This document shows positions 29,201-39,766 of a stretch of DNA of 64,000 nt, one piece after another. Below the pieces are notes generated by a model, which did no database searches, had not been told where the DNA came from, and saw only the letters and a program-made list of their open reading frames with translations. Positions within the stretch are counted from its first letter, which is position 1; the number at the start of each line of letters is the position of its first letter. Origin of the DNA: Lingula anatina (taxonomy: Eukaryota > Brachiopoda > Lingulata > Lingulida > Lingulidae); assembly GCF_001039355.2 (NCBI RefSeq), contig NW_019775452.1, forward strand, positions 180,646 to 244,645. The letters are read 5' to 3'. The position numbers and the translations under genes were made by a program.

Positions 29201-32200
29201 GAAATCTGTATATTTTATATAGCAGTGCATCACAGAAAATGCCAAGGTCAGTTTTGCTTCTTAAAATTAATTAAAAATTTTCATTGGTTTACTACTTTTT
29301 ATATCAAGCTTAAAAAGTCACTTAAATCATTTCATGAAGCTACTCCTTAAACACATCTGCCATTCCTGTTAGTTTACCTGCTCATAGGGTTGTTGCACCC
29401 TTGCTCCCCTGTCCTCCTGAGGCTGCTTCTGGTTGAAATTGTGAGGAGAAATCTGCCCTGCTTTGGCACTGTGTAAACCCTAGTGAAGATATCGAAGGAC
29501 TGGGCACTCAGTACCCTTCATGATGTATTTCAAACTAGTGAGATTTGGTGTATTTGCATAAAAAATTTTAAATAAACAAAATCACTATTTTTTTCTTTTT
29601 CAAAAATTGAAAATATTAATGATCACTTAGACACATTGTTATGTGTTCCACCGAGGGCAAAAGAAAAGTACACTAATATTTGGAATAACAGAAACAATGA
29701 TCACGGACATTCCAACACATATAATGTCATGAAAACATTAAAAAATAAAAGTATTATTATAAAAACATTAAAGTATTTTTTATTATTATTATTTTACCAC
29801 ACATACCTTTTCATGTGGCTCTGTACCAGTCAATGAGGGGTCCAAGTCTACTAATTTCTTCACTAAAGCATGCATCTGAGGGTTCTCCTCACAGCTCCAC
29901 ATATGTGAATCAATGCCAGTTTTTACCTGGATCACAAAATTATATTCATTGAACCACCAGCAAGGGAATGCATCACAGTAAAATAACCTTAACTCCCTTA
30001 ACTTTTTTTACAAGACTGCTATCACTTAAGATTATGGTTTTTCCATAATAAAGACCTTATTTTTTTATGACAATATTATTACACTATTATGAAAAAGACA
30101 AATAAACATATAGCTCATGCTTCAGTATATATATTATATGAAATGAAGTGGGTAGTCAAATCTAGAAATCACAATTCAATTATGACATTGATGGCTGTTC
30201 AAAAGACTGATAATCTGATCATAACTGTGCATCCTTATGAGGGCTGCTTAAAAGAATGGTGCTTCCTGCTACACAGAACACAACATTCCATTGTTCATGT
30301 ACTTACAGGTGTATCTTGTAATGAAACAATGTTTGAACCATTGATGTAGAGAGTACATGATCTCTGGTCGTCACGGTATGGCACATGTAACAGTTGATAC
30401 AATAACCTTTCCTTGGTGGATTGTATGGGACCTGTGTTCAAAAGCATAGATGTTTCTCAAGTTCTTTATTAAATCTGCATGAAATCTGTACAGCAATTTG
30501 ATATCACTGCTGCTGTGAATTGTGTATTGTTAGCAATCAATTTTATCATAAAATATATATTCAATATGTTAATTTTAATAAAGTAATATTTAAAATGTCT
30601 TCAATTAATGGGTTTTTTAATATATATCTATACCTATTACATAAACACCAATTCAATTTCATTCTTTAAATTACTATAATATAAAACACTGTTTTTTTAC
30701 AACATAAACTTAAACCAAATAAACTATGGTATATAAATACTTACAGTATCACTATAAGTAGCCTATTATGAAAACTGATATCATAACATAAGCATTTCAA
30801 AGTTATCATTACCTATGTAGTTTATAACTTGGAGTGGGATACAGTCACTGGTTTCAGGGACAAGTAGCTGACTTCCATCATTATAATGTATGGCAACTGG
30901 TTCAGATTCATTTCCAAAATGAAGGTAGCACTGAAAACAACCAGAATAGGATAAATTCAGCACAACTGGAGGCTGAAATATTGTAGCTTAAACTCCTTTG
31001 AAGGTAAACCACTTTCCAGACTCCCTGTCACATAAGAAATCTTATGTTTAATTAATGGGATTTCAAACAAATCATTTTAAAATGCAAATATTTTAAAATT
31101 AATGTAAGAAATATTTCAGTGTTAAAAAAATATTGTCAAAAAGTCTAAATACAAACCTCTCCTTCAAGTAATGATTTTTCGCAAAAACTTTCTGGTAAAT
31201 TTCTTGTTCCAGTGAGGACCTGTACCTTGTACAGGTCTTCTCGACCATTATTCCATCCACCAAAATACCCCTTGACTTGTTCCACAACACAGTCCAGACC
31301 AGCCACAGTACAGCACTTGTTGAGAAGCACTGGCAAGTTTTCCCAGTTCTTAAAAAAATTGAGCTGAAACACAAATAATTATTTTATTAAAAAATCATCA
31401 ACAACCTATGCATGGTATACTCCTAAAAATACCTGTAAAAAAACTTTGCAATAAGCCACATCTGCTCGAGCAATTTGTATATAAAGTGCAAGTTGGTGTG
31501 ACCTACATAAGGTCTCCAGGTTTTAGAATCTATCAAAACAGCAAGGCACATTTGTATTACATCATACAGAGAAAAATAACTCCTCTATAAAAATTAACGG
31601 CCTTAAAAATGATGCACAGCAGTTTTCCTTATTTCTCCATGATCAAAGTACCTGTATATCTTATCTCTGCCATATAACAATTAATGCATAAAGTGCACAG
31701 TATGATACCTACCATATGCTTATTATTGGTGCTGATGTCTGCTACATAAGTATTTCTAGCCAGAGATAAAAGTCTTGCTAATAGTTCTTCATATTCATGA
31801 GGTAGAAGGTCACCAACCATGGAAGTTAAATTGCTGAGTAGGATAGTGTTGAAAAGAACCTGAATTTTGAGCAAAGCAAAAAAAATTATCTAACATCTAT
31901 TGAAATGCATGTATCTATTATATTCAATTTAAAAAAGTTGTTGAAAATGAATAAATGGGCAGCTGTATCAGACTAGTCCAGGTGTATAAATGTGTACCAA
32001 AACAATAATTTGGAAAGAACAAGTGTGGCATACTAGCATCCTAATCAGAGGAAGTGCAAAATCCAGAACATGATTTAAACTACAGAAAATGAGAATACAG
32101 AACCAACTGTACAACATTGTGTGGATTGGCACTTCAAGGTATGCAGAATTTACTGCTCTATGCATTCAGAAGTCTGATAATTATCAATTTAATCAAAATG

Positions 32201-34931
32201 CATTCAACAACTTTGGTCTTATTCACAAAAGCATCATATAATACTGCTTTTTCATCTAGAACTTCAAGCATAAAATGTATGATTCTATGCCAGATATATG
32301 AATACCCTGTAAACGATGTTTTTTTTTTTCATTTTATTATTATTATTTTTTTTTTTGCATCACGGTACTAAACATGAATTTTTTAATGCTGTTTGCTTTA
32401 CCTGATTATCATTATAAAGATATTCAACAGCTGCTGGTAGATTGTCTTGAAACAATGAGCCAACATACAGGTTTGGGATACTATGGTAAGTTAAATTTTC
32501 TTTTACTGGTAACTTTGAATCTGGAAAACAAAATAAAACAAATGGCCAAGATGTTTAAGTCTGATGCTGAAAAAAATGATACACAGGTGATGGAGTAAGG
32601 TTTGGGTTTTGCTGCTTCATATATGTTCTTGTTCACATAGAATTTTGTTCTAGTTGAATAGTATTGGGCGTTTTTTTTTTAATTTGATTTAAAAATGTAT
32701 GGTATAATCATCACTGTGAAGTGGTAATTTACAATAACTTACAATAATTAATTTTTTGTACATAAGGCCTTCAAATTAGAGAGAAAACAGAGAAGACTCC
32801 TGGGAATTGTATCATTATGAGATTTAGAAGAAAAATAAGTGGCAGCAACAACTTTAATGTTACACATAATTCCGATCATTGTAATAAGTATAATTGCATG
32901 AAATTTTAAAATTTATTCAAATTTTTAAGGATTATGTTGTAACAAATAAGAGTTTAGTGACCTCAATAAGGTCATTGTGATAAAGAAGTGTTATAGTAAG
33001 GTAATATCTTATTGCCCTTAGTTATACCTTCCACAGGGGGAAGAGAAAAACGGTAAAAATATTAACTTGAACTTAGACATCCTTTGACCAGTCTCAGCCC
33101 TCAAAAGCAGTATCTGAAAGACTTATCACACTTGTGACTTGAAAAAATGAAAATGGCTCAGTCTCCCCCCAATCCCCACAACTGCTTGATTGCCTTAGTA
33201 CTGATGTGTTTATAAAATAAAGTGGAGATGTTTAGACACAGAGAGTTCAAATTTCTATAAATCTTAACTGGTTTAGATAACCTATGTAATCATTTTAAAA
33301 AATCCAATTACCTTTATTTTATCATGTGTTACTATTAAGCTTGTATCTAAAAACAACTCACCTTGTATGAGCAGTGCTATAGCTGTATATGTATGGGTAG
33401 TATCAGCCAGCAGGGAAACTGTATAACCAGAGCCTATTTCCAATATACTGCCTTTGTGTCCTTTCATTTCACTTATATATGATACAAATTTTGGCAATGT
33501 GTGCTGAGGGACCTCTGGTAAAAAATCATGTACAATAATAATATCATGGAAGTTTTTGATAAGTACTGTGAACAGTAAAACATGGATAACATTTATAAAG
33601 AACTATGAGAAAATGTAAGGTGTCAAGTGCAATATATCAGTCTCTGATAAAACTGACTGACAACTGTAGAAATATAGGATGTAACACCTGAAAATTTCTC
33701 ATACCTCTTGATAAAAATAATTTTTTCATGTTAAACAATATGAAACATTACTTTTAAAACGTCACATATCACTGAGAAATAATCAAGAAAAATTGCAGTA
33801 GTATCATAATATTAAATAGATCATAAAATAGTATCAAATATATCTTTTGTACTTAGAAAAACTAAAAATGTCATATTGATAGATTTGAACAATTATTACC
33901 ATTATCAGGAAGTCTGCCAAATCTTAGAGCAGAACAAAGCCTCTTCATGACAAGGACATCCCCTGGAAGTTTCTCTTCTTGCTGTTTCTCTAACTAAAAA
34001 TCCAAACAATTGTCACAAAACAATTAAAGGGATAACAACTCTTCATATGAGATTCATATTTCACAATAAATACATTGTGAACAACTCATAGAAACATACT
34101 AAATTCTATTTTACCACCAAAGCAGCAGCTTTCGCAATTATTTTGATATCTTTGCTTATGACCACGGGACCTTAATTCATAGATGGCTACTCACTGTAAT
34201 AATCTCTTCTTTATAAAAATGTCTTAAGAGATTATTACAAAAAAACAAAGTCCTGAAAAAAAAACAGACTAATTTTGAAAGTCAGAATGGATTCATTCAC
34301 CATCGGTAAGTGTGGGAAAATTGTCATTTAACCCCCCCCCCTTACCCCCCTTTCTCCCCCCCCCCCCCCCCAAAATAAACAGTTGTTATCACTTGACTTA
34401 AATGCACCTTTAACAGACTAACACGCCCCCGAGTAGAATACAGAGAAGCTGGTGCTTATACAAGAAAACAAGAGGAAGGGTGTTCGTCTCTTATATCTAA
34501 CTGTATTTAGTGAGAGTCCCTGATGGGTTAGGTCGGAAAACGGATAACCACACCGTGTTTAAATTTGACACCCCTGAATCACTTTCCCTCCTGACCGCGT
34601 CCATATATTCTCTTCTAGCCACACTGTCATCTACAACTTGTAATCCAATAGTTGTATAAAAATCCTTGTATTCTTCATATATCTTCCTTCTAATTTCTTT
34701 GCCTCGGACCGCACGTGACGTACGCGAAACTTCGCCCACCTGCTGCGGGGATGGTTTAACATGTCTGTTCATATCTCCCTTTTGTGTCAAATAATTTGCA
34801 GCACTGTTGACATAATTCCTGTTATATTGAAGGCCTTCCTTCCATTCAGTTAACGCACATATAGTTTTAGAGACAATCACAAGCACATAAAAGGCGCAGA
34901 GAGCTTTAAATGCGGCTGCTCTCTCCGCCAT
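17235..34931 (-). CDS. Large secretory-pathway protein with methyltransferase-like and kinase-like modules
   Basis: I do not know a named orthologue. Thirty-five phase-consistent exons give about 1669 residues. Exons in transcript order: 34554-34931, 33900-33993, 33362-33514, 32402-32520, 31713-31859, 31157-31363, 30813-30930, 30307-30431, 29807-29926, 29378-29479, 28804-29146, 28190-28635, 27841-27949, 27441-27596, 26996-27051, 26358-26432, 25725-25920, 25315-25423, 24973-25081, 24433-24618, 23943-24083, 23037-23192, 22487-22559, 21788-21991, 21427-21542, 20365-20433, 19980-20099, 19545-19686, 19279-19392, 19018-19100, 18641-18708, 18407-18470, 18032-18143, 17615-17688, 17235-17360. Residues about 9-26 (CAFYVLVIVSKTICAL) form a signal peptide or anchor. 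SILEIGSG near residues 180-187 matches methyltransferase motif I. A low-complexity linker fills about 448-916. DMAPWNI and IDYD (about 1486-1505) match kinase catalytic-loop and DFG positions. Sequons such as NST, NVT and NTT fit a luminal location. The weakest junctions are the exon 1 donor (ACG|GTGTGG) and the exon 22 acceptor. Confidence 0.8.
18032..20099 (-). other. Kinase-like C-terminal module of the 35-exon gene
   Basis: Exons 27-33. The reading frame contains YEDMAPWNIVFRSGRLEYIDYD. Compared with the protein-kinase catalytic loop HRDLKPxN, the Asp, Pro and Asn positions coincide, with Tyr replacing His. IDYD follows about nine residues after the Asn, where DFG or IDFD is expected in kinase and aminoglycoside-phosphotransferase folds. 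The later cysteine-rich part (HCVGSDYEGPCKD, then PVPCGDYTCKSTYIECL) could form disulfides in a luminal protein. The assignment is by motif only; a Gly-rich loop and VAIK lysine were not identified. Confidence 0.5.
18290..18312. repeat. (GA)n microsatellite
   Basis: A short GAGA tract in an intron of the 35-exon gene. Confidence 0.8.
20365..22559 (-). other. Third Rossmann-like segment of the 35-exon gene
   Basis: Exons 23-26. The frame reads EMIKLLAKHYKNSTFISLHS, then MNVTNIVITSLAVDQDF and SPDFLRYQYFGVQAFLDSV. Its layout parallels the segment in exons 17-20 (YPNSTVLSVLD, then LGAKNFILLVNNLSPG and PEIFQIQILGLETF), suggesting an internal duplication of a methyltransferase-like fold. The SAM-binding glycines are not evident, so it is probably degenerate. 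Confidence 0.4.
20732..20884. repeat. Long imperfect inverted repeat in an intron
   Basis: The left arm has GACAAAGTTTGA (20732-20743) and AAGTCTAGACAATAAACAGT (20760-20779). The right arm has ACTGTTTATTGTCAAGACTT (20851-20870) and TCAAACTTTGTC (20873-20884). The 20-base blocks pair with one mismatch and the 12-base blocks pair perfectly. It could be a remnant of a small inverted-repeat transposon. Confidence 0.8.
23037..25920 (-). other. Second Rossmann-like segment of the 35-exon gene
   Basis: Exons 17-22. The frame contains NFFSVLTYGGGNQQVLLGAK, then AHRYPNSTVLSVLDTS: a beta-strand, glycine-rich turn, helix, then a strand ending in Asp. This is the order seen in SAM-dependent methyltransferases (motif I and the motif II acidic residue). 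The glycine-rich TYGGGNQQ is a plausible SAM loop. Catalytic residues cannot be assigned. Confidence 0.4.
26358..29926 (-). other. Low-complexity linker of the 35-exon gene
   Basis: Exons 9-16, roughly residues 448-916. Charged and Gln-rich with heptad-like stretches (DSVAERWNRLNNDVKEAAEK), a Gln/Gly-rich part (VQGQVQGKVQSQGK) and an acidic run (EEEEEVVAEEMEEEEEA). Probably disordered or coiled coil. It separates the first methyltransferase-like segment from the rest. Confidence 0.6.
27125..27302 (-). mobile_element. Minimal 178-bp copy of the hairpin/GCCGTC element
   Basis: Lies in the intron between exons 14 and 15 of the 35-exon gene. Read on the minus strand, it begins with a perfect 13-bp-arm hairpin (arms ATGTACAGACACA and TGTGTCTGTACAT, two-base loop; 27275-27302). 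It continues through a variable GCCGTC/GCCGTT run and the block ACACGATAAGTGGAAAACTG, and ends with TTTGACAGCTTTGCTGCC then TTGTT at 27125. Both ends match the 2-kb copy at 45546-47574, so this is an internally deleted derivative. One base is N. Confidence 0.8.
30307..33514 (-). other. First methyltransferase-like segment of the 35-exon gene
   Basis: Exons 3-8. HKGSILEIGSGYTVSLLAD is a classic methyltransferase motif I (hydrophobic-E-I-G-x-G). It is followed by a second strand (TYTAIALLIQGD), as in Rossmann SAM-binding domains. Downstream, SLFQDNLPAAVEYLYNDNQ and VLFNTILLSNLTSMVGDLLP fit the later strand/helix repeats. Of the three segments this has the best preserved SAM motif. Confidence 0.5.
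34195..34239. repeat. Perfect 14-bp hairpin
   Basis: TGTAATAATCTCTT at 34195-34208 is exactly complementary to AAGAGATTATTACA at 34226-34239, with a 17-base loop. It is in intron 1 of the 35-exon gene. Confidence 0.85.
34331..34373. repeat. Poly-C / G-quadruplex-prone tract
   Basis: Three cytosine runs, the longest about 17 bases, interrupted by short TTA/TTTCT spacers. The transcribed (minus) sense strand is G-rich in intron 1 of the 35-exon gene, close to its first exon. Confidence 0.8.
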
Positions 34932-35156
34932 CTTTTTTGTTTACGTCAATGCATGCTGGGAGATATTAAACTTCCGACAAAAAGTGACAAATTTTATTAT
35001 CTATATTTTATAAAGGATACTCTCAATTATAATCAGCAAACAGTATATTCAATCTTTCTTTTTCTCGTACTTTTAATCGAAATAATTCATTGAATTTCAG
35101 ATCTCGCTTTTCTTTGAACAACACGAGAAATACACGAGTACCAAGTAGTAAGCAAT
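34932..35156. promoter_or_regulatory. Divergent promoter between the 35-exon gene and HM13
   Basis: Only 225 bases separate the two start codons, which point away from each other. GCATGCTGGGA at 34951-34961 (TCCCAGCATGC on the minus strand) resembles the core of the ZNF143/SBS promoter motif, which is common at bidirectional housekeeping promoters. No TATA box is evident. Confidence 0.5.
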
Positions 35157-36565
35157 ATGGGAGACACCACGCTGAAAGAAGTTGTTGAAAATTTGACCGA
35201 TATTTCTCCAGGACCGGAGACAAATGGCACAGCAAAGATACCAGCAACGCCAGAGGGGATGGCGGTTGCGTATGGAAGTTTAGTTTTGATGGCATTACTG
35301 CCAATTTTCTTCGGATCACTTAGGTCCGTAAGGTACCATAAGGAGCAAAAGGTAAGTGGCAGCAGCCGGCGTTTTTATTCCTGCTAAACAGTAAAAAAAA
35401 AATAATAAAAATAATACAAGGAGACCATTAAATCGATAAATTCCCTGATTTTACATCTAAGTCATATAAGGCATGCGAACGAAATCGGCATTTTTCAACA
35501 ACTTCATTCACATTACTTCTGCTAGATTTGCTTTTACACATGAGTTATTTGTTATTCCACTCATGCCAACGTGAACAGAATTGGTGACATATGCCATATG
35601 GCAAGGTTTTTAAAGTAGACAGTTGCTTGCTGAAATTTGTCGTTTTTGTTTATGAAAATTAGACGCAAAGTATATTTATTTCCCCATTATTTCATTGAGG
35701 AATCTGGAGAAAAACCTGAAACGATGTCAAGTAAAGATGCAGCCATGTTTCCCATCATTGCCAGCTGCACCCTCTTGGGGTTATATATATTCTTTAAGGT
35801 AATGCCTCTTATGTTTTTGTCAAAATATGTGAATGACATCTGTTTGATAAGTTTGCTCTGTTAATTGAAAATTAGCCTACTTGTAAATAAAACATGCCAA
35901 AAAATAGAATTGTGATGCAAAAAATGTTAATAATGCGTGTTGAAGATGTTTAAAAGATCTAAACAAAAATGAAAAAAAGTGTAGTTCCATATGCAAATTT
36001 TGCCATCCTTGCCTGAACCAACATACTCTTGTGTTTCTATATGCCATTATAGATAGTCTGACTTAATTTTCCAGATTTTCTCCAAAGAGTACATCAACCT
36101 ACTCCTGACATTTTATTTTTTCTTCCTTGGAGTGCTTGCCCTTGCGCACATCCTAAGGTATGTTAGAAAGAGGTGATAATTGTATGAAAATGTAGTCCAG
36201 GCATAACTTCATGGTATCAAGATCTTAGTTTTCACCAGTATTCATTTTTGTAAGTATTTTAATCTCTGGAACCAAATAGTTTTCTAAACCGCTTTATGTA
36301 GATAATTTGACAATGCACTACCAACAAAACATAGAAAGGGTCACACAGTAGCTGTCTCTGTACTGAAATTTGTTGATAAATTTTTTTATTGAAAGACCAT
36401 GTGTAAATGAGCCCTTTTTATATTTGTTTAACCCTATAGCCCTGTAGTGAACAAGCTGATCCCAGCAGCATTCCCAGATGAGCAGTATCACTTACTGCTG
36501 AGAAGAGGGAAAGATAAAGAAAAGAGAGAAGGTTGGTGGTCCCTATAGAATTTCCTTTCTTTTTA

Positions 36566-36610
<45 letters not shown>

Positions 36611-38162
36611 ATATAATAAAATATCAAAATAGAAAAATAATCCATATCTTCAATGTTTACAACATATTAAGTAATTACATCTTCTTTAGATAGCAGAGAA
36701 AACACACTTATTGTTTATCTTTGATAAATTTTATTCCTGTTACAGATCTCATGGACTATGAGTTCAACAATAAAGATCTTGTGTGTCTTCTCTTGTGTGC
36801 TGGGTTTGGTGTCTGGTACCTGCTAAAGAAGGTGAGAGTGTGAGGCACATGGTATAAGTTTCACTTCAACAAAATTGTTTGGTTTCTAATGATAGTTAGA
36901 AAAAGAAACATCTATGATGCTTAATGGAAATTTCACTTTCAGCTTTGCTCACTCCAAATAAAGTTATAAACAATTTTGTAATGTCTGATATAGGATTGAT
37001 GAAACATGTTTACACCTACATAGGTGAAAGTTTCTGGGATTATGCCTGATTTCAGGATTTTCAGTCTTTATTTTGATGTTTTCCCCCCCCCCCCCCCCAT
37101 ATGGTCCAAATGCCACACAAAATTGCAATCAACATTTTCAGGATTTCAGTTTTTTTACAACTTTTACCTGTCCACCTACTAATCTTTCATTACATTCTAT
37201 TTGCTCATGCTATATAATTGACATAGATAAAAGTTGTGATTTTTAAACAAATTGTTATTTTATTCACAGCACTGGATTGCCAACAACCTGTTTGGGCTTG
37301 CCTTTGCTGTCAATGGCGTAGAACTGCTACAGTTGAACAGAATCAGCACAGGCTGTATACTTCTAGGCGGGCTCTTTCTTTATGACATATTCTGGGTTAG
37401 TATTCCTAGGAATTGGTTAAAACAGTTTTTTTTAGCATGAAGTCATATCACAAGCTCTTTTGGTAGCATAAGCCACTCATAGGAATGGCAGACTGTTTTT
37501 TTAGACTTAAACCAATATTAAATAAATGGGACAGTTGAGTGTATAACCTAGGCTGCATTTTAAGTCAAGTTTTGAAAATTTTTTTTTAATGTATTATCTC
37601 AGCAGACATTGCGATTAGGACTCCTAACTGTAAGAGGTCAGTCTAAAGGCACCTGTTTCTCCTCAGTGACTGGAGAGGACAACAGGGGGTTTAGATGGAT
37701 ATCCTTGGAGAGAAGTTGCAGTCATATAATCTGCTGAGATAGTGCTTTAAGTTTTATATTTTGCCTGGAAATTATGCCATAGGGTTTCTGTATTTCATTA
37801 AGGCATACATTTTATTGGTTAAAAGGATTGCACAGAATTGTGTTGTAGAGTGAATGTTGCTCAGAATTAGAAAATATTTGTTGATTGCAGTATTATTTGT
37901 ATTACAGGTATTTGGAACCAATGTCATGGTCACTGTTGCCAAATCCTTTGAAGCGCCAATCAAATGTAAGTGCATCAGTGTCAACATTCAATGTACCAAT
38001 TTTATTTTTTTAAATGATTTTAAATTTTTTTTAGCTATTGTTTTTACCACAGTAACCAGATTTTTTAACATGCATAATAATAACAACAATTGATAATGGA
38101 ATGAAACAAAGCATTGTACGCTATTATGGGCATTGCTCTTATTGTAATGGAAGTAGCCTCTG

Positions 38163-38243
<81 letters not shown>

Positions 38244-39766
38244 TTACATTTTTATGAAATGATTAACATTCATTACCTATACAAGTTCTTCATGGAAATA
38301 TTATCAGTTGTACATTTTATTTTGTCTGAGAAGATGAGTGATTTTAAGCATTGTGTATGTGAGAGTTACTTAGGTTATCATCTTTTCAGTGGTGTTTCCT
38401 CAGGATCTCCTGGAGAAGGGGCTTGCTGCTAATAATTTTGCCATGTTAGGACTGGGAGATATTGTTATTCCAGGCATATTTATTGCCCTTTTACTGAGAT
38501 TTGATGTCAGGTATAAAAAGTACAGCTTCTCTGTAGCTTTACTTATAATCTTCTTTGGTATTTGATCATTAAAATGCAGTTTCATTGAGCTAGTTTAATG
38601 GTAGCATTTTACTTTTGCATTTTAATCCAAGAATACTTGTTTAATTGAATGAATTTAGATTGTATAATTTTTTTTATACATGAACTGAAATTAAACAATT
38701 CATTTTCAGGTGTTTTAGGTTTTAAGAACTCTTTAATACTGAATTCTTATTTTACTTTATTTGTGATACCTTTTTTTTCAGTCTGAAGAAGGGTGGCAAG
38801 GTGTATTTCTACACTAGTTTTGCAGCATATTTCCTGGGCCTAATGACTACAATATTCATCATGCATGTATTCAAGCATGCACAGGTATGTCAGGTCTTTT
38901 CCTAAACATATAAACCTTGTTCTTGTTATTTGCTGTACTCCAGGTACCTCTAAATAATATCACCTTTCTATTGATGCAGTCAGTCAAGATTCAATATTTT
39001 ATTAGAAGCTTATTCAGTTTTTCATCTCAATGCCTCATGATTGCACAAAACTAATTTGCAAAAACCCCTTTCTATGTATAGACATTCTTTCTGTAAAAGA
39101 AAAGAAAATATGTGTCTGCTTGCAACTTTGGTGGAGCATTTTTGATAAGTAATTGAATATTTCAGCCGGCCTTGCTGTACCTTGTGCCTGCATGTATTGG
39201 TGCACCACTCATAACTGCCATTGTAAGAGGGGAACTTAAAGAACTGTTTGCGTAAGTAGATAACAGCTACAGTTACAGTTTTTAAAATAAAAATGCTTTA
39301 GTATAAGTCACATTGTCTGATAATGAATACTGAAACAAGTTGTATGTGATATTTTTGTTATCAACTATGTAGTAATTCTTTAAAAAAGAAATATGCAGTG
39401 TAAAAAAAAAGTTATGTATCTAAAATTTGGGAATCTTAACAATTGCGATCTTTGTCTGGCAAATCCTGACACTTTTAATAATAGAACTCTCATTAAATTT
39501 TGGTTCCTTGTGTCAGTCGTCATTGTCCACTGTAAGACAATTTAAAGTGTGAATTCACACCAATATTGTTACATGACATGCTTCAGAAGCTTTAAGTTTT
39601 GAGTAATTATATATGTCAAATGGTGATTTATTTATTTATTTATTTATTTTTCAGTTATGAAGATAACCCAGAGAAACTGGAGGAGACAAGTGAAGAGGAT
39701 GAGAAATCTACAGAGAACAAACAGACATCCAAAGAGGACGGAAAAGAAGAAAAGAAAATCAAATAA
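35157..39766 (+). CDS. HM13: Signal peptide peptidase (minor histocompatibility antigen H13)
   Basis: A GxGD intramembrane aspartyl protease of the ER that clears signal-peptide remnants. Eleven exons: 35157-35351, 35700-35798, 36075-36157, 36440-36531, 36746-36831, 37270-37395, 37908-37965, 38390-38510, 38782-38884, 39166-39251 and 39655-39766. They give 386 residues (human 377). The catalytic YD is in GGLFLYDIFWVFGTN (Asp about 224) and the GxGD in AMLGLGDIVIPG (Asp about 270). The PAL motif is at residues 322-324 (HAQPALLYLVPACIG). Multiple membrane segments are evident. The protein ends in KKIK, a KKxx dilysine ER-retrieval signal. The C-terminal tail is Glu/Lys-rich. The ATG begins MGDTTLKEVVENLTD, whose NLT is a potential glycosylation site. 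Confidence 0.97.
36555..36612. repeat. (TAT)n microsatellite in HM13 intron
   Basis: Simple ATT/TTA repeat in the intron after exon 4. A poly-C run at about 37084-37099 and a (TTTA)n run at about 39629-39650 occur in later introns of the same gene. Confidence 0.8.
38167..38245. repeat. (AT)n then poly-T tract in HM13 intron
   Basis: About 58 bp of alternating AT followed by about 19 T. A likely length-variable site and a possible assembly weak point. Confidence 0.9.
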
